A stretch of DNA of 64,000 nucleotides from Clostridia bacterium (GTDB lineage Bacteria > Bacillota > Clostridia > Christensenellales > Aristaeellaceae): the NCBI GenBank assembly GCA_017410455.1, contig JAFQQT010000023.1:1-64000 (forward strand). Reading direction: 5' to 3'. Position 1 is the first letter of the stretch; each line of letters starts with the position of its first letter. A model generated the notes under the pieces. That model ran no database searches and was not told the origin of the DNA. It saw only the letters and a list, made by a program, of their open reading frames with translations. Of this stretch, positions 1 through 9,409 are shown piece by piece. The position numbers were made by a program, and so were the translations under genes.

Positions 1-1543
1 CATTGTGGGGATCGCAGTAGCGCAGGAAGTACCAGGAGGAACCGGCCCACTGGGGCATGGTGTCGGTCTCGCGCTCCGCATCCGCGCCGCACTTGGGGCA
101 CTTGCACTTCACGAAGCTCTCGATGCGGGCCAGGGGGGACTTGCCGTCGGTGCCGGGCTGGAAGTCGTCCACCGCGGGCAGCTCCAGGGGCAGCTCCTCA
201 TAGGGGACGGCCACCACGCCGCAGCAGGGGCAGTGCACCAGCGGAATGGGCTCGCCCCAGTAGCGCTGGCGGTTGAAGGCCCAGTCCTTCATCTTGTACT
301 GCACACCGGCACGGCCGTAGCCCTTGGCCTCAATCTCCTGCAGCACGCGTTCGATGGAATCCTTCTTGTTGGTGTAGCCGTTGAGGAAGTCGGAGTTGAC
401 CATCTCGCCGTCGCCGGTGTAGGCTTCGACGGTGATGTCGCCGCCCTTGATGACCTCGATGATGTCCACGCCGAACTTCTTTGCGAACTCCCAGTCACGC
501 TGGTCGTGGGCAGGCACAGCCATGATCGCGCCGGTGCCGTAGCCCATCATGACATAGTCGGAGATGAAGATGGGCACTTCCTTGCCGGTGAGGGGATTGA
601 TGCCGGCGATGCCCTCGATCTTCAGGCCCGTCTTGTCCTTGACCAGCTGGGTGCGCTCAAACTCGGTCTTCTTGGCGCACTCCTCGCGGTAGGCAAGGAT
701 CGCGTCCATGTTGGTGATGCGGTCGGCATACTTGTCGATCATGGGATGCTCGGGCGCCATGACCATGAACGTCACGCCGAAGAGGGTGTCGGGGCGGGTG
801 GTGTAGATCTCCAGCTTCTCGTCGGTGCCCGTCACGGCGAAGTTCACGAACGCGCCGGTGGACTTGCCGATCCAGTTGACCTGCTGCTGGGCGATGTTCT
901 CCGGGTACTCGACGGACTTCAGGCCCTCCAGGAGCTTGTCGGCATACTTGGTGATGCGCAGGTACCACACGTCCTTGGGCAGCTGGATGACGTCGCCGTG
1001 GCACACGTCACACTTGCCGCCCTGGCTGTCCTCGTTGGACAGCACAACCTTGCAGGTGGGGCAGTAGTTGACCAGGGTCTTGTCGCGGAAGACCATGCCC
1101 TTCTCGAACAGCTTCAGGAAGATCCACTGCGTCCACTTGTAGTAAGCGGGATCGGTGGTGTCCACCTCGCGGCTGTAGTCGAAGGAGAAGCCCAGGCGCT
1201 TGAGCTGCATGCGGAAGTGATCCACATTGGTTTTGGTGACGATGGCGGGGTGGATGTTGTTCTTGATGGCGTAGTTCTCCGTGGGCAGGCCGAAGGCGTC
1301 CCAGCCGATGGGGAAGAGCACGTTGCAGCCCTCCATGCGGCGCTTGCGGGCGATGATGTCCATGGCCGTGTTGGAGCGGGGATGGCCCACATGCAGGCCG
1401 TTTCCGCTGGGGTAGGGGAACTCGATCAGGCCGTAGAACTTGGGCTTGCTGTGGTCCATGGAGGCAGCGAAGGTCTGGTGCTCATCCCAGTGCCGCTGCC
1501 ACTTCGGCTCGATCTGAGCCGGGTTGTAGGGCTTGAATTCCAT
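1..1543 (-). CDS. leuS: Leucyl-tRNA synthetase (5' part, cut by window edge)
   Basis: Class I aminoacyl-tRNA synthetase that charges tRNA-Leu in the cytoplasm. The minus strand reads MEFKPYNPAQIEPKWQ, then the class I HIGH-type signature in the context PYPSGNGLHVGHPRS, a zinc-type cysteine pair (NYCPTCK), the editing-domain region with TTRPDTLFG and the tryptophan-rich WAGSSWYFLRY stretch. About 514 residues are inside the window; the KMSKS loop and anticodon-binding domain lie beyond base 1. The ATG at 1543 is chosen because AAGGAGGT lies seven to ten bases before it. Expression should be controlled by the T-box leader upstream. Confidence 0.97.
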   Translation of the reverse strand, partial: MEFKPYNPAQIEPKWQRHWDEHQTFAASMDHSKPKFYGLIEFPYPSGNGLHVGHPRSNTAMDIIARKRRMEGCNVLFPIGWDAFGLPTENYAIKNNIHPAIVTKTNVDHFRMQLKRLGFSFDYSREVDTTDPAYYKWTQWIFLKLFEKGMVFRDKTLVNYCPTCKVVLSNEDSQGGKCDVCHGDVIQLPKDVWYLRITKYADKLLEGLKSVEYPENIAQQQVNWIGKSTGAFVNFAVTGTDEKLEIYTTRPDTLFGVTFMVMAPEHPMIDKYADRITNMDAILAYREECAKKTEFERTQLVKDKTGLKIEGIAGINPLTGKEVPIFISDYVMMGYGTGAIMAVPAHDQRDWEFAKKFGVDIIEVIKGGDITVEAYTGDGEMVNSDFLNGYTNKKDSIERVLQEIEAKGYGRAGVQYKMKDWAFNRQRYWGEPIPLVHCPCCGVVAVPYEELPLELPAVDDFQPGTDGKSPLARIESFVKCKCPKCGADAERETDTMPQWAGSSWYFLRYCDPHN

Positions 1544-1601
1544 GGGTGGTTACCTCCTTGATGTGGGTTGAAAGGGGTATGGACAGCTTCTGCAGGGTAA
1601 G

Positions 1602-1639
1602 AAAAAGACTCCGCCCCTGCAAAACGCAAAGACGAAGTC
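1602..1639 (-). terminator. T-box regulated intrinsic terminator
   Basis: Minus strand: 14-bp stem GACTTCGTCTTTGC / GCAGGGGCGGAGTC (with G-U pairs), loop GTTTT, followed by TTTTTCTT. Its 5' arm shares ACTTCG with the antiterminator, so the two structures are mutually exclusive. Confidence 0.9.
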
Positions 1640-1833
1640 GCAATCATGTCACTTCGCGGTACCACTCTGCTTGCCCGCGCGTGGCGGGCCACTCTTGCGC
1701 GTAACGTGCGCCAGGCGCCGGATATGCCGGTCTCACTCCCGGGCGAGCGGCTGCCTGTTGCCTGTCCGCGCTTCCACCGACCGCGCGGCTCTCTGTACAG
1801 GGGAATGGGGCAGCGTTCCCGTTCATTGTGAAT
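1602..1833 (-). promoter_or_regulatory. T-box leader of leuS
   Basis: The transcript upstream of leuS carries the conserved T-box core AGAGTGGTACCGCG (1654-1667 read on the minus strand) preceded by the stem I element AGAGAGCC and a GGTGGAAGC segment. An antiterminator can form between GCGAAGT just after the T-box and ACTTCG about 20 bases later; the alternative is the terminator at 1602-1639. In the known mechanism uncharged tRNA-Leu stabilises the antiterminator and allows leuS transcription. The specifier codon was not assigned with certainty. Confidence 0.93.
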
Positions 1834-1839
1834 GATAGG

Positions 1840-1868
1840 ATTATAGCACGTTCGGCGGCGGTTGTAAA
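1840..1868 (-). promoter_or_regulatory. leuS promoter
   Basis: Minus strand TTTACA, 17-base spacer, TATAAT. The start point would fall near 1833, giving a leader of about 290 bases that contains the T-box. Confidence 0.85.
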
Positions 1869-1970
1869 GCGGGAAATTGCACTTTGTGTGTGTCGCTGCA
1901 GGTGAAGAAAGCGTCACTGGATTTCCCGAAACCCACCCCATGAAATGCGTTGTATACTTCCTTTTCCACC

Positions 1971-1999
1971 TTGACGCTCCCTGCCGCCTTTGCTATAAT
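1971..1999 (+). promoter_or_regulatory. Promoter of LRR protein and lacZ
   Basis: TTGACG, 17-base spacer, TATAAT; start point near 2006, about 60 bases before the LRR gene. Confidence 0.85.
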
Positions 2000-2064
2000 G
2001 CAGGAAGGAACACCCCTGATGAAAATGCTATTCAATGTAGGAATCCCGAAAGGAATGATGCCTC

Positions 2065-3168
2065 ATGCGCAGGATGTGTGTGCCCCTGCTCCTTATGCTG
2101 CTCCTGCTGATGGCCCTGCCCCTGGCTGCCCATGCAGATGTGCTGGGCGTGCCCGTGCCCGAGGGAACCACCACCCTGGACCTGACCGGCGTCACGAAGG
2201 CGGACAACCGGATCAAGACCCTCATCAGCGACCTTGAACAGCACCCGGAGATCGAGACCGTCGATCTGACGGGCGTGAACCTCTCCACCGCCAACAAAGC
2301 CAAGCTCGTTGCCGCCTTCCCGGAGGTACACTTCGTCTGGACGGTCAAGCTGGGCAACGCCACCATCTCCTCCGAGGATACGGTGATGGACCTGGACACC
2401 CCCAAGGGCGAGGTCAAGCTGAGCCAGATCGCCCAGGCGCTGGACGCGCTGCCCAACATTGAGCGCGTCATCATGAACAAGTACCGCCCAAGCCTGAACG
2501 GCATGCGGGATTACCTGCTCACCCCCTACCCGGACGTGTGGTTCGACTGGACGCTGAACTGGCTCATCTGCGATGGCCGCCGGGTGTATCTGCGCTCGGA
2601 TGCCACGGCCTTCTCCACCGGCAAGGGCCGTCAGGATCCCCGCTACACCGCCACGCAGATCTGGGAGCGCCTGCAGCACTTCCCCCATCTGCTGGCCATC
2701 GACGTGGGCCACAACAACGTCACCGACCTGAGCTTCCTGAGCAACTTCCCCAAGCTCCGCCGCCTGATCGTCATCGACTCCAAGAAGCATGTAACGGACA
2801 TCTCCGTCCTGGCGCAGCTGCCGGATCTGGAGTATGTGGAGCTGTTCATGCAGGACATCACGGATATCTCCGCCCTGGCGAACCACGAGCACCTGCTGGA
2901 CCTGAACCTGTGCCACAACAATGTCACAGACCTCAGCCCCCTGTACTCCTGCCCGAACCTGCAGCGGCTGTGGATCTCCTACAACCCGAACCTCACCCAG
3001 GAGGAGATCGACAAGCTCCAGGCCGTGCTGCCGAACTGCGTCATCGAGACCGAGTCCTACGAGTCCACCGGCGCGGGCTGGCGCGAGCATGACAGGTACT
3101 TCATCCTCATCGAGTCCTTCGAGAACAACACCTACATCCCCTTCGCAGAATCCCAGCCGGTGGAGTGA
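2065..3168 (+). CDS. Secreted leucine-rich-repeat protein
   Basis: 367 residues. The N-terminus (MRRMCVPLLLMLLLLMALPLAAHA) is a clear signal peptide, so the protein is exported. Residues about 205-325 form LRR units of the SDS22 type (LLAIDVGHNNVTDLSFLSN, LEYVELFMQDITDISALA, LLDLNLCHNNVTDLSPL), expected to form a curved protein- or glycan-binding solenoid. The N-terminal part has irregular repeats (ETVDLTGVNLS). The start is set by AAAGGA about 10 bases upstream. The next gene, lacZ, begins 57 bases downstream without a visible terminator, so the two may be co-transcribed. No enzymatic motif is seen; the ligand is unknown. Confidence 0.85.
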   Translation: MRRMCVPLLLMLLLLMALPLAAHADVLGVPVPEGTTTLDLTGVTKADNRIKTLISDLEQHPEIETVDLTGVNLSTANKAKLVAAFPEVHFVWTVKLGNATISSEDTVMDLDTPKGEVKLSQIAQALDALPNIERVIMNKYRPSLNGMRDYLLTPYPDVWFDWTLNWLICDGRRVYLRSDATAFSTGKGRQDPRYTATQIWERLQHFPHLLAIDVGHNNVTDLSFLSNFPKLRRLIVIDSKKHVTDISVLAQLPDLEYVELFMQDITDISALANHEHLLDLNLCHNNVTDLSPLYSCPNLQRLWISYNPNLTQEEIDKLQAVLPNCVIETESYESTGAGWREHDRYFILIESFENNTYIPFAESQPVE

Positions 3169-3225
3169 GTCCCGGCGTCATGCACAAGAACATCCCCCCA
3201 TCCATCATGAGAGGAGCTGACCCAC

Positions 3226-6200
3226 ATGAACATCATCCGCGGAGAACGCTTCACCACCAAGTGGCTGTCCGACCCGGAGATCAGCCTGGTAAACGTGCTG
3301 CCCCCCTACTCTGACCATGAATTCTTCGCCAGCAAGCAGGAGGCAGAGGAGGGCGTGTCCTCCCTCGTGCGCTCCCTGGACGGCACATGGAAAGCGCACT
3401 TCGCCCTGAACCCCGCCGGTGCGCCCCAGGAGCTGCTGGAGAGCGGCGCCATGGACGGGACCCTGCGGGAGATCACCGTCCCCTGCGAGTTCCAGCTCGT
3501 CGCCCCCGAATGGGATCCGCCCCACTATGTCAACACCCAGTATCCCTGGGACGGCCACGAGGCTCTGCAGGCCCCCGAGGTCAGCGACGAGTACAACCCC
3601 ACCGTCACCTGCGTGAAGACCTTCGCGCTGTCCCTCAAGGACATGCAGAACCGCATCGTCCTGCACCTGGCAGGCGTGGAGGCCGCCGTGCTGGTGGTGG
3701 TCAACGGCCACGAGGTAGGCTATGCAGAGGATTCCTTCACCGCCCACGCCTTCAACATCACCCCCTTCGTGCGCGTGGGCGAGAACCGCATCGCCCTGCG
3801 GGTGTTCAAGCGCTGCAGCGGCTCCTGGATGGAGGATCAGGACTTCTGGCGCTTCTCCGGCATTCACCGGAGCGTCACGCTGCACTTCTGGCCCGAGACC
3901 CATCTGGCGGACGTGCGCGTGCGCACTCCTCTCACGGATAACTACACCACCGCCCACCTGGAGGCCCTGCTGAGCATCGCCGGCCAGAAGGGCGGCCAGG
4001 CCCGCGTGACCCTGTCCGACCGCAGCGGCCAGGTGCTGTACGAGGAGACCCGCGCCATCAGCGGCCAGGATCAGGTGGAGTTCTCCTCTGTCATTTCCGG
4101 CGTCCACCTCTGGAGCGCCGAGGCTCCCACCCTCTATCCCCTGACCATCACCCTCACCAATGCCCTGGGCCGCGTCACCGAGGTCAGCCGCGTCATGGTG
4201 GGCTTCCGCCAGTTCGAGATGATCGACAGGATCATGTGCCTCAACGGCAAGCGCATCGTCTTCCACGGCGTGAACCGCCATGAGTTCGACTGCGACCGCG
4301 GCCGCGTGATGACCCGCGAGCTGCTGCTGCGCGACATCCACGACATGAAGGCCATGAACATCAACGCCGTGCGTACCTGCCACTACCCCAACACGACGGA
4401 GTTCTACCGCCTGTGCGATGAGTACGGCCTGTACGTCATCGACGAAACGAATATCGAATCCCACGGCTCCTGGGCCCCCTGGCACGACTGGGTCGTCCCC
4501 GGCGACAAGCCCGAATGGCGCGAGGCCGTGCTCAACCGCGGCCGCCACATGCTGGAGCGCGACAAGAACCACGCCTGCATCCTCCTGTGGAGCTGCGGCA
4601 ACGAGAGCTGGGGCGGCTGCAACCTCTTCGACCTCTCCGAGTACTTCCGCCGCACCGATCCCACCCGCCTGGTGCATTACGAGGGCTGCGTGCATGACAA
4701 GCGCTACCTGCACACCTCCGATATGCTCTCCCACATGTACATGAAGGCGGCGGACATCGAGAAGTACCTGAAAAACGACCCCCAGCGCCCCTTCATCAAC
4801 TGCGAATACACCCACGCCATGGGCAACTCCTGCGGCGGCATGAACGAGTACACCGCCCTGGAGGACAAGTACCCCATGTATCAGGGCGGCTTCATCTGGG
4901 ACTATGTGGATCAGGCCCTGCGCGTCACGGGCCCCAACGGTCAGGAGCGCCTGGCCTACGGCGGCGACTTCGGCGACAAGCCCACCGACTGGCAGTTCAA
5001 CACCAACGGCATCATCCTGGGTGACCGCAGCCAGACCGGCAAGTGTCAGGAGGTACGCTACCTCTTCCGCGATGTGTTCCTCAAGCCCGGCAAGACCGGC
5101 GTCACCGTCTGGAACCGCAAGCTTTTCGCCTCCCTGACCGGCTACACCCTGCGCTGGACGGCGGAATGCGACACCCTGCCCATCGCCACCGGCTCCCTGC
5201 CCCTGCCGGAGATCGCCCCCGGCGAGAGCAGGCATATCAACCTCCCCTATGGTAAGCTCCCTGCACAGGGTCAGGTGGTGCTGACCTGCTACCTCGTCCT
5301 GGCGGAGGACAAGGGCATCCTGCCCGCAGGCACCGTCGTCAGCCACGGCCAGACCGTCTATGGCGAGCATGCCGCCGTGAAGCCCGAGGCCCCCAGGGCG
5401 AAGGTCATCCCCTGCGACAACAACATCGGCGTGCGCGGCAATCAGCTGGGCGTGCTCTTTGAGCGCGGCGCGGGCCCCATCTCCTTCCGCGATAAGCTGG
5501 GACGCGAGACCCTGCTGCGCGCCCCGCAGCTGAGCCTCTTCCGCGCCCACACCGACAACGACCGCGGCAACGGCACCGCCATCCGCCAGGGCGTTTACCA
5601 CCTCATCAGCCGCTACAGCTGGCGCCGCCACTGCGAGCTGGCCGAGGGCGAGGAGGCCACGACCCTGACCTACCGCTACGCCTGCCCCATGCTCAAGGAC
5701 TTTGAGATGACCGTGGTCTACACCATCCGCCGCGACGACGAGATCGAGGTGACGGTGAACTGGCCCGGCGTCGCCGATCTGCCGGACATGCCCGCCCTGG
5801 GCCTTTCCTTCCAGCTGGATCCCCGCCTGGACACCGTGACCTACTATGGCCTGGGCCCGGACGAGAACTACATCGACCGCTGCGACGGCGCGCTCCTGGG
5901 CTGGCACACCTACAAGGTGGCGGACGGCATGACCCGCTACTGCAAGCCCCAGGAATCCGGAAACCGCTGCGGCGTGCAGGTGATGACTGTCACTGATGCG
6001 GACAGGCACGGCGTGATGATCACCGGCGAGAACCTGCAAATCAGCGTGACCCCCTGGCTGCCCGAGGAGCTGCAGGCCGCCTACCACCCCGGCGACCTGA
6101 TGGGCTCCGTGCGCACGGTGCTGGACGTGGCCATGTTCCGCAAGGGCGTGGGCGGCGATGACAGCTGGGGCGCACCCACCCTGCCCAAGTACTGCTACCC

Positions 6201-6246
6201 GGCTGACAAGCCCTATTCCTTCACCTTTACCATGAAGGCTCTGTAA
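3226..6246 (+). CDS. lacZ: Beta-galactosidase, GH2 (LacZ type)
   Basis: 1006 residues, full length for LacZ-type GH2 enzymes, which hydrolyse terminal beta-galactosides such as lactose. No signal peptide, so cytoplasmic. The order is N-terminal sugar-binding sandwich (WMEDQDFWRFSGIHR), GH2 immunoglobulin domain, TIM barrel and C-terminal LacZ small-chain domain (GLGPDENYIDR). The acid/base is Glu460 in CGNESW and the nucleophile Glu527 in NCEYTHAMGNS. RBS GAGAGGAGCT precedes the ATG. It follows the LRR gene in the same direction. A lactose permease is not seen nearby. Confidence 0.97.
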   Translation: MNIIRGERFTTKWLSDPEISLVNVLPPYSDHEFFASKQEAEEGVSSLVRSLDGTWKAHFALNPAGAPQELLESGAMDGTLREITVPCEFQLVAPEWDPPHYVNTQYPWDGHEALQAPEVSDEYNPTVTCVKTFALSLKDMQNRIVLHLAGVEAAVLVVVNGHEVGYAEDSFTAHAFNITPFVRVGENRIALRVFKRCSGSWMEDQDFWRFSGIHRSVTLHFWPETHLADVRVRTPLTDNYTTAHLEALLSIAGQKGGQARVTLSDRSGQVLYEETRAISGQDQVEFSSVISGVHLWSAEAPTLYPLTITLTNALGRVTEVSRVMVGFRQFEMIDRIMCLNGKRIVFHGVNRHEFDCDRGRVMTRELLLRDIHDMKAMNINAVRTCHYPNTTEFYRLCDEYGLYVIDETNIESHGSWAPWHDWVVPGDKPEWREAVLNRGRHMLERDKNHACILLWSCGNESWGGCNLFDLSEYFRRTDPTRLVHYEGCVHDKRYLHTSDMLSHMYMKAADIEKYLKNDPQRPFINCEYTHAMGNSCGGMNEYTALEDKYPMYQGGFIWDYVDQALRVTGPNGQERLAYGGDFGDKPTDWQFNTNGIILGDRSQTGKCQEVRYLFRDVFLKPGKTGVTVWNRKLFASLTGYTLRWTAECDTLPIATGSLPLPEIAPGESRHINLPYGKLPAQGQVVLTCYLVLAEDKGILPAGTVVSHGQTVYGEHAAVKPEAPRAKVIPCDNNIGVRGNQLGVLFERGAGPISFRDKLGRETLLRAPQLSLFRAHTDNDRGNGTAIRQGVYHLISRYSWRRHCELAEGEEATTLTYRYACPMLKDFEMTVVYTIRRDDEIEVTVNWPGVADLPDMPALGLSFQLDPRLDTVTYYGLGPDENYIDRCDGALLGWHTYKVADGMTRYCKPQESGNRCGVQVMTVTDADRHGVMITGENLQISVTPWLPEELQAAYHPGDLMGSVRTVLDVAMFRKGVGGDDSWGAPTLPKYCYPADKPYSFTFTMKAL

Positions 6247-6253
6247 TAATCCG

Positions 6254-6357
6254 TACCCCCGATGGGCCGCGCCCGCCGGGGGTACACCCATACCCATTAT
6301 TATTCATTATTCATTTCTTGTCATCCCCCGCACGGCAGGGGGCAATTAATGAATAAT
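6254..6357 (+). terminator. Two hairpins after lacZ
   Basis: TACCCCC/GGGGGTA (6254-6284), then a larger hairpin with outer arms ATTATTCATT/AATGAATAAT (6306-6315, 6348-6357) and inner CCCCC/GGGGG, followed by a short T run at 6361. Neither has a perfect U tract; termination of lacZ is the likeliest role. Confidence 0.5.
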
Positions 6358-6404
6358 TCATTTTGGGGGCACAGGAGGGACGCAACTTTTTTTGCGTGTT
6401 CCCC

Positions 6405-6433
6405 TTGCAAACCTCTGTTCGCTATGTTAAGAT
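6405..6433 (+). promoter_or_regulatory. recA promoter with SOS (LexA) box
   Basis: TTGCAA, 17-base spacer, TAAGAT. Inside the spacer lies AAACCTCTGTTC (6409-6420), one mismatch from the Gram-positive LexA/DinR box GAAC-N4-GTTC. The position between -35 and -10 fits LexA repression of recA. Confidence 0.75.
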
Positions 6434-6490
6434 GGAAGCACCCCAAAGACATCCACGGGCATCCCCCGTTTGCGAAAGGAAGGAACCATT

Positions 6491-7630
6491 ATGGCAGCAA
6501 AGAAGACCGCCAAGGCAGAGAAGGTCGCCGCCCCTGTGAGCGATACGCGCGAAGAGAAGCTCAAGGCCCTTGAGCACACGCTCAGCGGCCTGGACAAGCA
6601 GTTCGGCAAGGGCACCGTGATGAAGCTGGGCGACCGCGCCGAGCAGAGCGTGCAGGTGATCCCCACGGGCTGTCTGACGCTGGACGCGGCCCTGGGCGTG
6701 GGCGGCATCCCGCGCGGCCGCATTATCGAGATCTATGGCCCCGAATCCTCCGGCAAGACCACCGTGGCGCTGCACATCGTCGCCGAGGCGCAGAAGGCCG
6801 GCGGCATCGCGGCCTTCGTGGATGCGGAGCACGCGCTGGATCCCGTGTACGCCGGCAAGCTGGGCGTGAACATCGACGAGCTGTACGTCGCCCAGCCCGA
6901 CACCGGCGAGCAGGCCCTGGAAATCGTGGAGAGCCTGGTGCGCTCCGGCGCGCTGGATGTGGTCGTGATCGACTCCGTGGCGGCGCTGGTGCCCAAGGCC
7001 GAAATCGACGGCGAGATGGGCGACTCCTTCGTGGGCCTGCAGGCCCGCCTGATGTCCCAGGCCCTGCGCAAGCTGGCCGGCATCATCAACAAGACCGGCT
7101 GCGTGGCCGTGTTCATCAACCAGCTGCGCGAGAAGGTCGGCGTGATGTATGGCAACCCCGAGACCACCCCCGGCGGCCGCGCGCTGAAGTTCTACTCCTC
7201 CGTGCGCCTGGACGTGCGCCGCGGCGAGCAGCTCAAGAGCGGCAGCGAGGTGGTGGGCAACCACACCAAGATCAAGGTCGTGAAGAACAAGGTGGCCCCG
7301 CCCTTCCGCGTGGCCGAGTTCGACATCATCTACGGCGAGGGCATCAGCCGCGAAGGCACCCTGCTGGATATGGCCGTGGAGCGCGACATCATCCACAAGA
7401 GCGGCGCGTGGTTCTCCTACAAGGATCAGCGCATCGGCCAGGGCCGCGAGAACACCCGCCTCTTCCTGCGCGACAATCCGGAGATCACCGCCGAGATCGA
7501 CGCCATCATCCGCGCGGAGATCTTCGCCAACCCCTCCGCCCCCGTGGCCCCCGAGGAGCCCGGCGATATGCCCGAGGAGGAAGAGGACGACCTGCTCGCC
7601 CTGCTGGAAGAAGACCTGGGCGACGAATAA
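6491..7630 (+). CDS. recA: RecA recombinase
   Basis: 379 residues, normal for RecA, the ATP-dependent strand-exchange protein and SOS co-protease. Walker [10 protein letters not shown] is at about residues 83-91, followed by [25 protein letters not shown] (Walker B), the L2 region [20 protein letters not shown] and the RecA signature [14 protein letters not shown]. The C-terminal tail is strongly acidic ([18 protein letters not shown]), as is usual. The start ATG at 6491 has GAAAGGAAGGAACC in front; an upstream TTG in frame is unlikely. Regulated by the LexA-like box upstream. Confidence 0.98.
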   Translation: MAAKKTAKAEKVAAPVSDTREEKLKALEHTLSGLDKQFGKGTVMKLGDRAEQSVQVIPTGCLTLDAALGVGGIPRGRIIEIYGPESSGKTTVALHIVAEAQKAGGIAAFVDAEHALDPVYAGKLGVNIDELYVAQPDTGEQALEIVESLVRSGALDVVVIDSVAALVPKAEIDGEMGDSFVGLQARLMSQALRKLAGIINKTGCVAVFINQLREKVGVMYGNPETTPGGRALKFYSSVRLDVRRGEQLKSGSEVVGNHTKIKVVKNKVAPPFRVAEFDIIYGEGISREGTLLDMAVERDIIHKSGAWFSYKDQRIGQGRENTRLFLRDNPEITAEIDAIIRAEIFANPSAPVAPEEPGDMPEEEEDDLLALLEEDLGDE

Positions 7631-7644
7631 TATCATACACCACC

Positions 7645-7674
7645 GGGGCGGAGCAGCGCGCTTCGCCCCTTTTG
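7645..7674 (+). terminator. recA terminator
   Basis: GGGGCG / CGCCCC arms around an AGC/GCT inner pair, followed by TTTT. Confidence 0.75.
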
Positions 7675-7770
7675 CGTGCCATGAAAAGGCCGGCCGGCCG
7701 GAGCATCGGGGAGTGGGAATCCGCCCCCGGCCATGCGTTGAAGGCATTGCAGTCGCCATCGGAGAATGGA

Positions 7771-7808
7771 TTGACAAACAATGTGTTATGTGGTATAATT
7801 ACATAACA
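7771..7808 (+). promoter_or_regulatory. Consensus promoter with palindromic operator
   Basis: Perfect TTGACA, 17 bases, TATAAT (7771-7799). The perfect inverted repeat TGTTATGT-N9-ACATAACA (7784-7808) is centred on the -10 box. A repressor binding here would block transcription of the next gene. The regulator is not identified in the window. Confidence 0.85.
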
Positions 7809-7834
7809 TCGAACACATGAAACGAGGTGTAAGG

Positions 7835-8950
7835 ATGAACGCTGAACGCATTGCGCTGCTCTTGAACAACTATGCCGCTCTCCTGAAAAAAACCGGCGTG
7901 CCGGAACGCCTGCAGGCGATCTGGAATGCAGCGGAACGCTGCGCCGGCAGCTTTGATCCTGCAGCGGAGGATCTCCCCGGGATGATCCGCGCGCTGCAGG
8001 AGGCCGCAGCCCCGGCCTTTGCCCACGTCGGCAGCGCACAGCCCCTGAACGGCCTGCTCTGCCTGGCCGAAAAGGATCCGGCCCTGCTCAGCGATGCGCT
8101 GCTCCGCCTGCTGGCCGATGACGGCGGCGACCTCGCCCTCCGCCAGGCCATGATGCAGGCCTTCTGCCAGCACTGCAACGAGCGGCTGGCCCTGTACCCC
8201 GAGGCAAAGCGTACCTGGGCGCAGAACATCCGCGCCACGATGAACCTGCTGGCGCTCATCCGCCCGGAAGACAACTTCCTCTACAAGTCCACCGAGGCGC
8301 GCTATGTGGCGGACATGGTGGGCTGCACGGCGGATGTGTCCAGCGGCGCCCTGTTCTCCCTGGCGGGCTACCATGGGCTGGCGGGCGGCGTTGCCCAGGC
8401 CATCGCCAGTCACCCGGTGCTGTCCGGCCTGGTCCCGGCGGATGGCGCGCTGCCGCCCACTGCCCTGCGCAACCTGATGGCCGCCGATATCCTGCTGAAC
8501 GCCGGGCCAAAGAAGCTGGGGCTCTTCGGCGAGGCGACGCCGCTGGTTCTCACCCGCAGCCGCACAGGCCAGGCGGCGCAGGAACGCGCCGTTCAGGTGA
8601 ACGTGCTGCAGCTGCAGCTGGATCAGCTGAACGCGGCACAGGCGCAGCTCAATGAGGAGATCGCCGCCCTGCCCGCGCCCGATCTGGTGGGGCAGCGCTT
8701 CACCAGCCCCGCCTTCGGCACGGTCACCTGCCTGCAGGTGCAGGGGAGCATCCTCACCCTGGAAACGGCCGCCGGCCCCAGGCGCATGTCGCAACCGGAA
8801 TGCTTCCTGAACGGGTTCCTCCTGCCGGAGGATGCGGCCCTCGTCGCCCGCTATGAGGCGGAACGCGCCCTGCTGCGCCGCCTGAAGAAGACCCGCGCCG
8901 ACGCCGTGAACCTGCTCTGCTCCATCCGCCGCCTGCAGAGCAAGCCCTGA
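7835..8950 (+). CDS. Conserved-looking protein of unknown function
   Basis: 371 residues, no signal peptide or membrane segment, so cytoplasmic. I do not recognise the family. Visible features: helical N-terminal half, a glycine-rich stretch (SGALFSLAGYHGLAGGVAQAI, about residues 170-190), a possible coiled coil at about 255-285 (LQLQLDQLNAAQAQLNEEI), and a short beta-rich segment (FTSPAFGTVTCLQVQGSILTL). The start at 7835 is preferred over an in-frame ATG at 7817 because GAGGTGTAAGG lies directly in front. It is monocistronic: own promoter with a tight-looking operator, own terminator. Confidence 0.75.
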   Translation: MNAERIALLLNNYAALLKKTGVPERLQAIWNAAERCAGSFDPAAEDLPGMIRALQEAAAPAFAHVGSAQPLNGLLCLAEKDPALLSDALLRLLADDGGDLALRQAMMQAFCQHCNERLALYPEAKRTWAQNIRATMNLLALIRPEDNFLYKSTEARYVADMVGCTADVSSGALFSLAGYHGLAGGVAQAIASHPVLSGLVPADGALPPTALRNLMAADILLNAGPKKLGLFGEATPLVLTRSRTGQAAQERAVQVNVLQLQLDQLNAAQAQLNEEIAALPAPDLVGQRFTSPAFGTVTCLQVQGSILTLETAAGPRRMSQPECFLNGFLLPEDAALVARYEAERALLRRLKKTRADAVNLLCSIRRLQSKP

Positions 8951-8957
8951 TACACGA

Positions 8958-8994
8958 ACGCCCCTCTCCCGGTCGCACGGAGGAGGGGCGTTTT
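8958..8994 (+). terminator. Terminator of the 7835-8950 gene
   Basis: ACGCCCCTC / GAGGGGCGT stem followed by TTTT. Confidence 0.85.
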
Positions 8995-9085
8995 CGCAAT
9001 AAAAAGGCAGACCCGGAAGGCCTGCTGAATGTTCAATTCCCGCATCAGGGCACAGCAAACAGACCCGGCACAGCTGCCCTGTCCG

Positions 9086-9349
9086 TCAGCCCCGGGGCGC
9101 GTGTCCCGCCAGATAGAACCGCACCAGTTCCTCGACGATCTCATCCCGCTCCAGGCGGCAGATCATGCTGCGGGCGCCGTTGTGGCTGGTGATGTAGGTC
9201 GGGTCGCCGGAGATGATATAGCCCACAAGCTGGGTGATGGGGTCGTACCCCTTGGCCTGCAGCGCGTTGTACACATACAGCAGGATGTCCTGCGCCTTGT
9301 TGCCCGAATCCTGCAGGGGCTGGAGCTTCGTCGTTTCAAACCTGTCCAC
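9086..9349 (-). CDS. ireB: IreB family regulatory phosphoprotein
   Basis: 87 residues, usual length of the IreB (UPF0297) family. Family-typical blocks are [35 protein letters not shown] and [16 protein letters not shown]. In Enterococcus, IreB is phosphorylated by the PASTA kinase IreK on N-terminal threonines and controls cephalosporin resistance through MurA turnover; this protein has adjacent threonines at residues 6-7. The start is GTG at 9349, fixed by AGGAGG seven bases upstream. Usually the gene sits between alaS and ruvX; here it stands alone. Confidence 0.92.
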   Translation of the reverse strand: MDRFETTKLQPLQDSGNKAQDILLYVYNALQAKGYDPITQLVGYIISGDPTYITSHNGARSMICRLERDEIVEELVRFYLAGHAPRG

Positions 9350-9380
9350 GTGCGCACCTCCTGGTGAATGACTCGCACCT

Positions 9381-9409
9381 ATTATACACGATAATGCCGC
9401 GAAATGAAA
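9381..9409 (-). promoter_or_regulatory. ireB promoter
   Basis: Minus strand TTTCAT, 17 bases, TATAAT; start point near 9374. Confidence 0.7.

Noticed and set aside
1646-1831. Small frames over the T-box leader
   Set aside because: They overlap the conserved leader RNA and have no RBS.
3205-6297. Long open frame antisense to lacZ, and similar antisense frames over leuS, recA, TIR and argS genes
   Set aside because: High G+C and strong codon bias keep the complementary frame open; translations are low-complexity and lack RBS, while the sense frames match known families.
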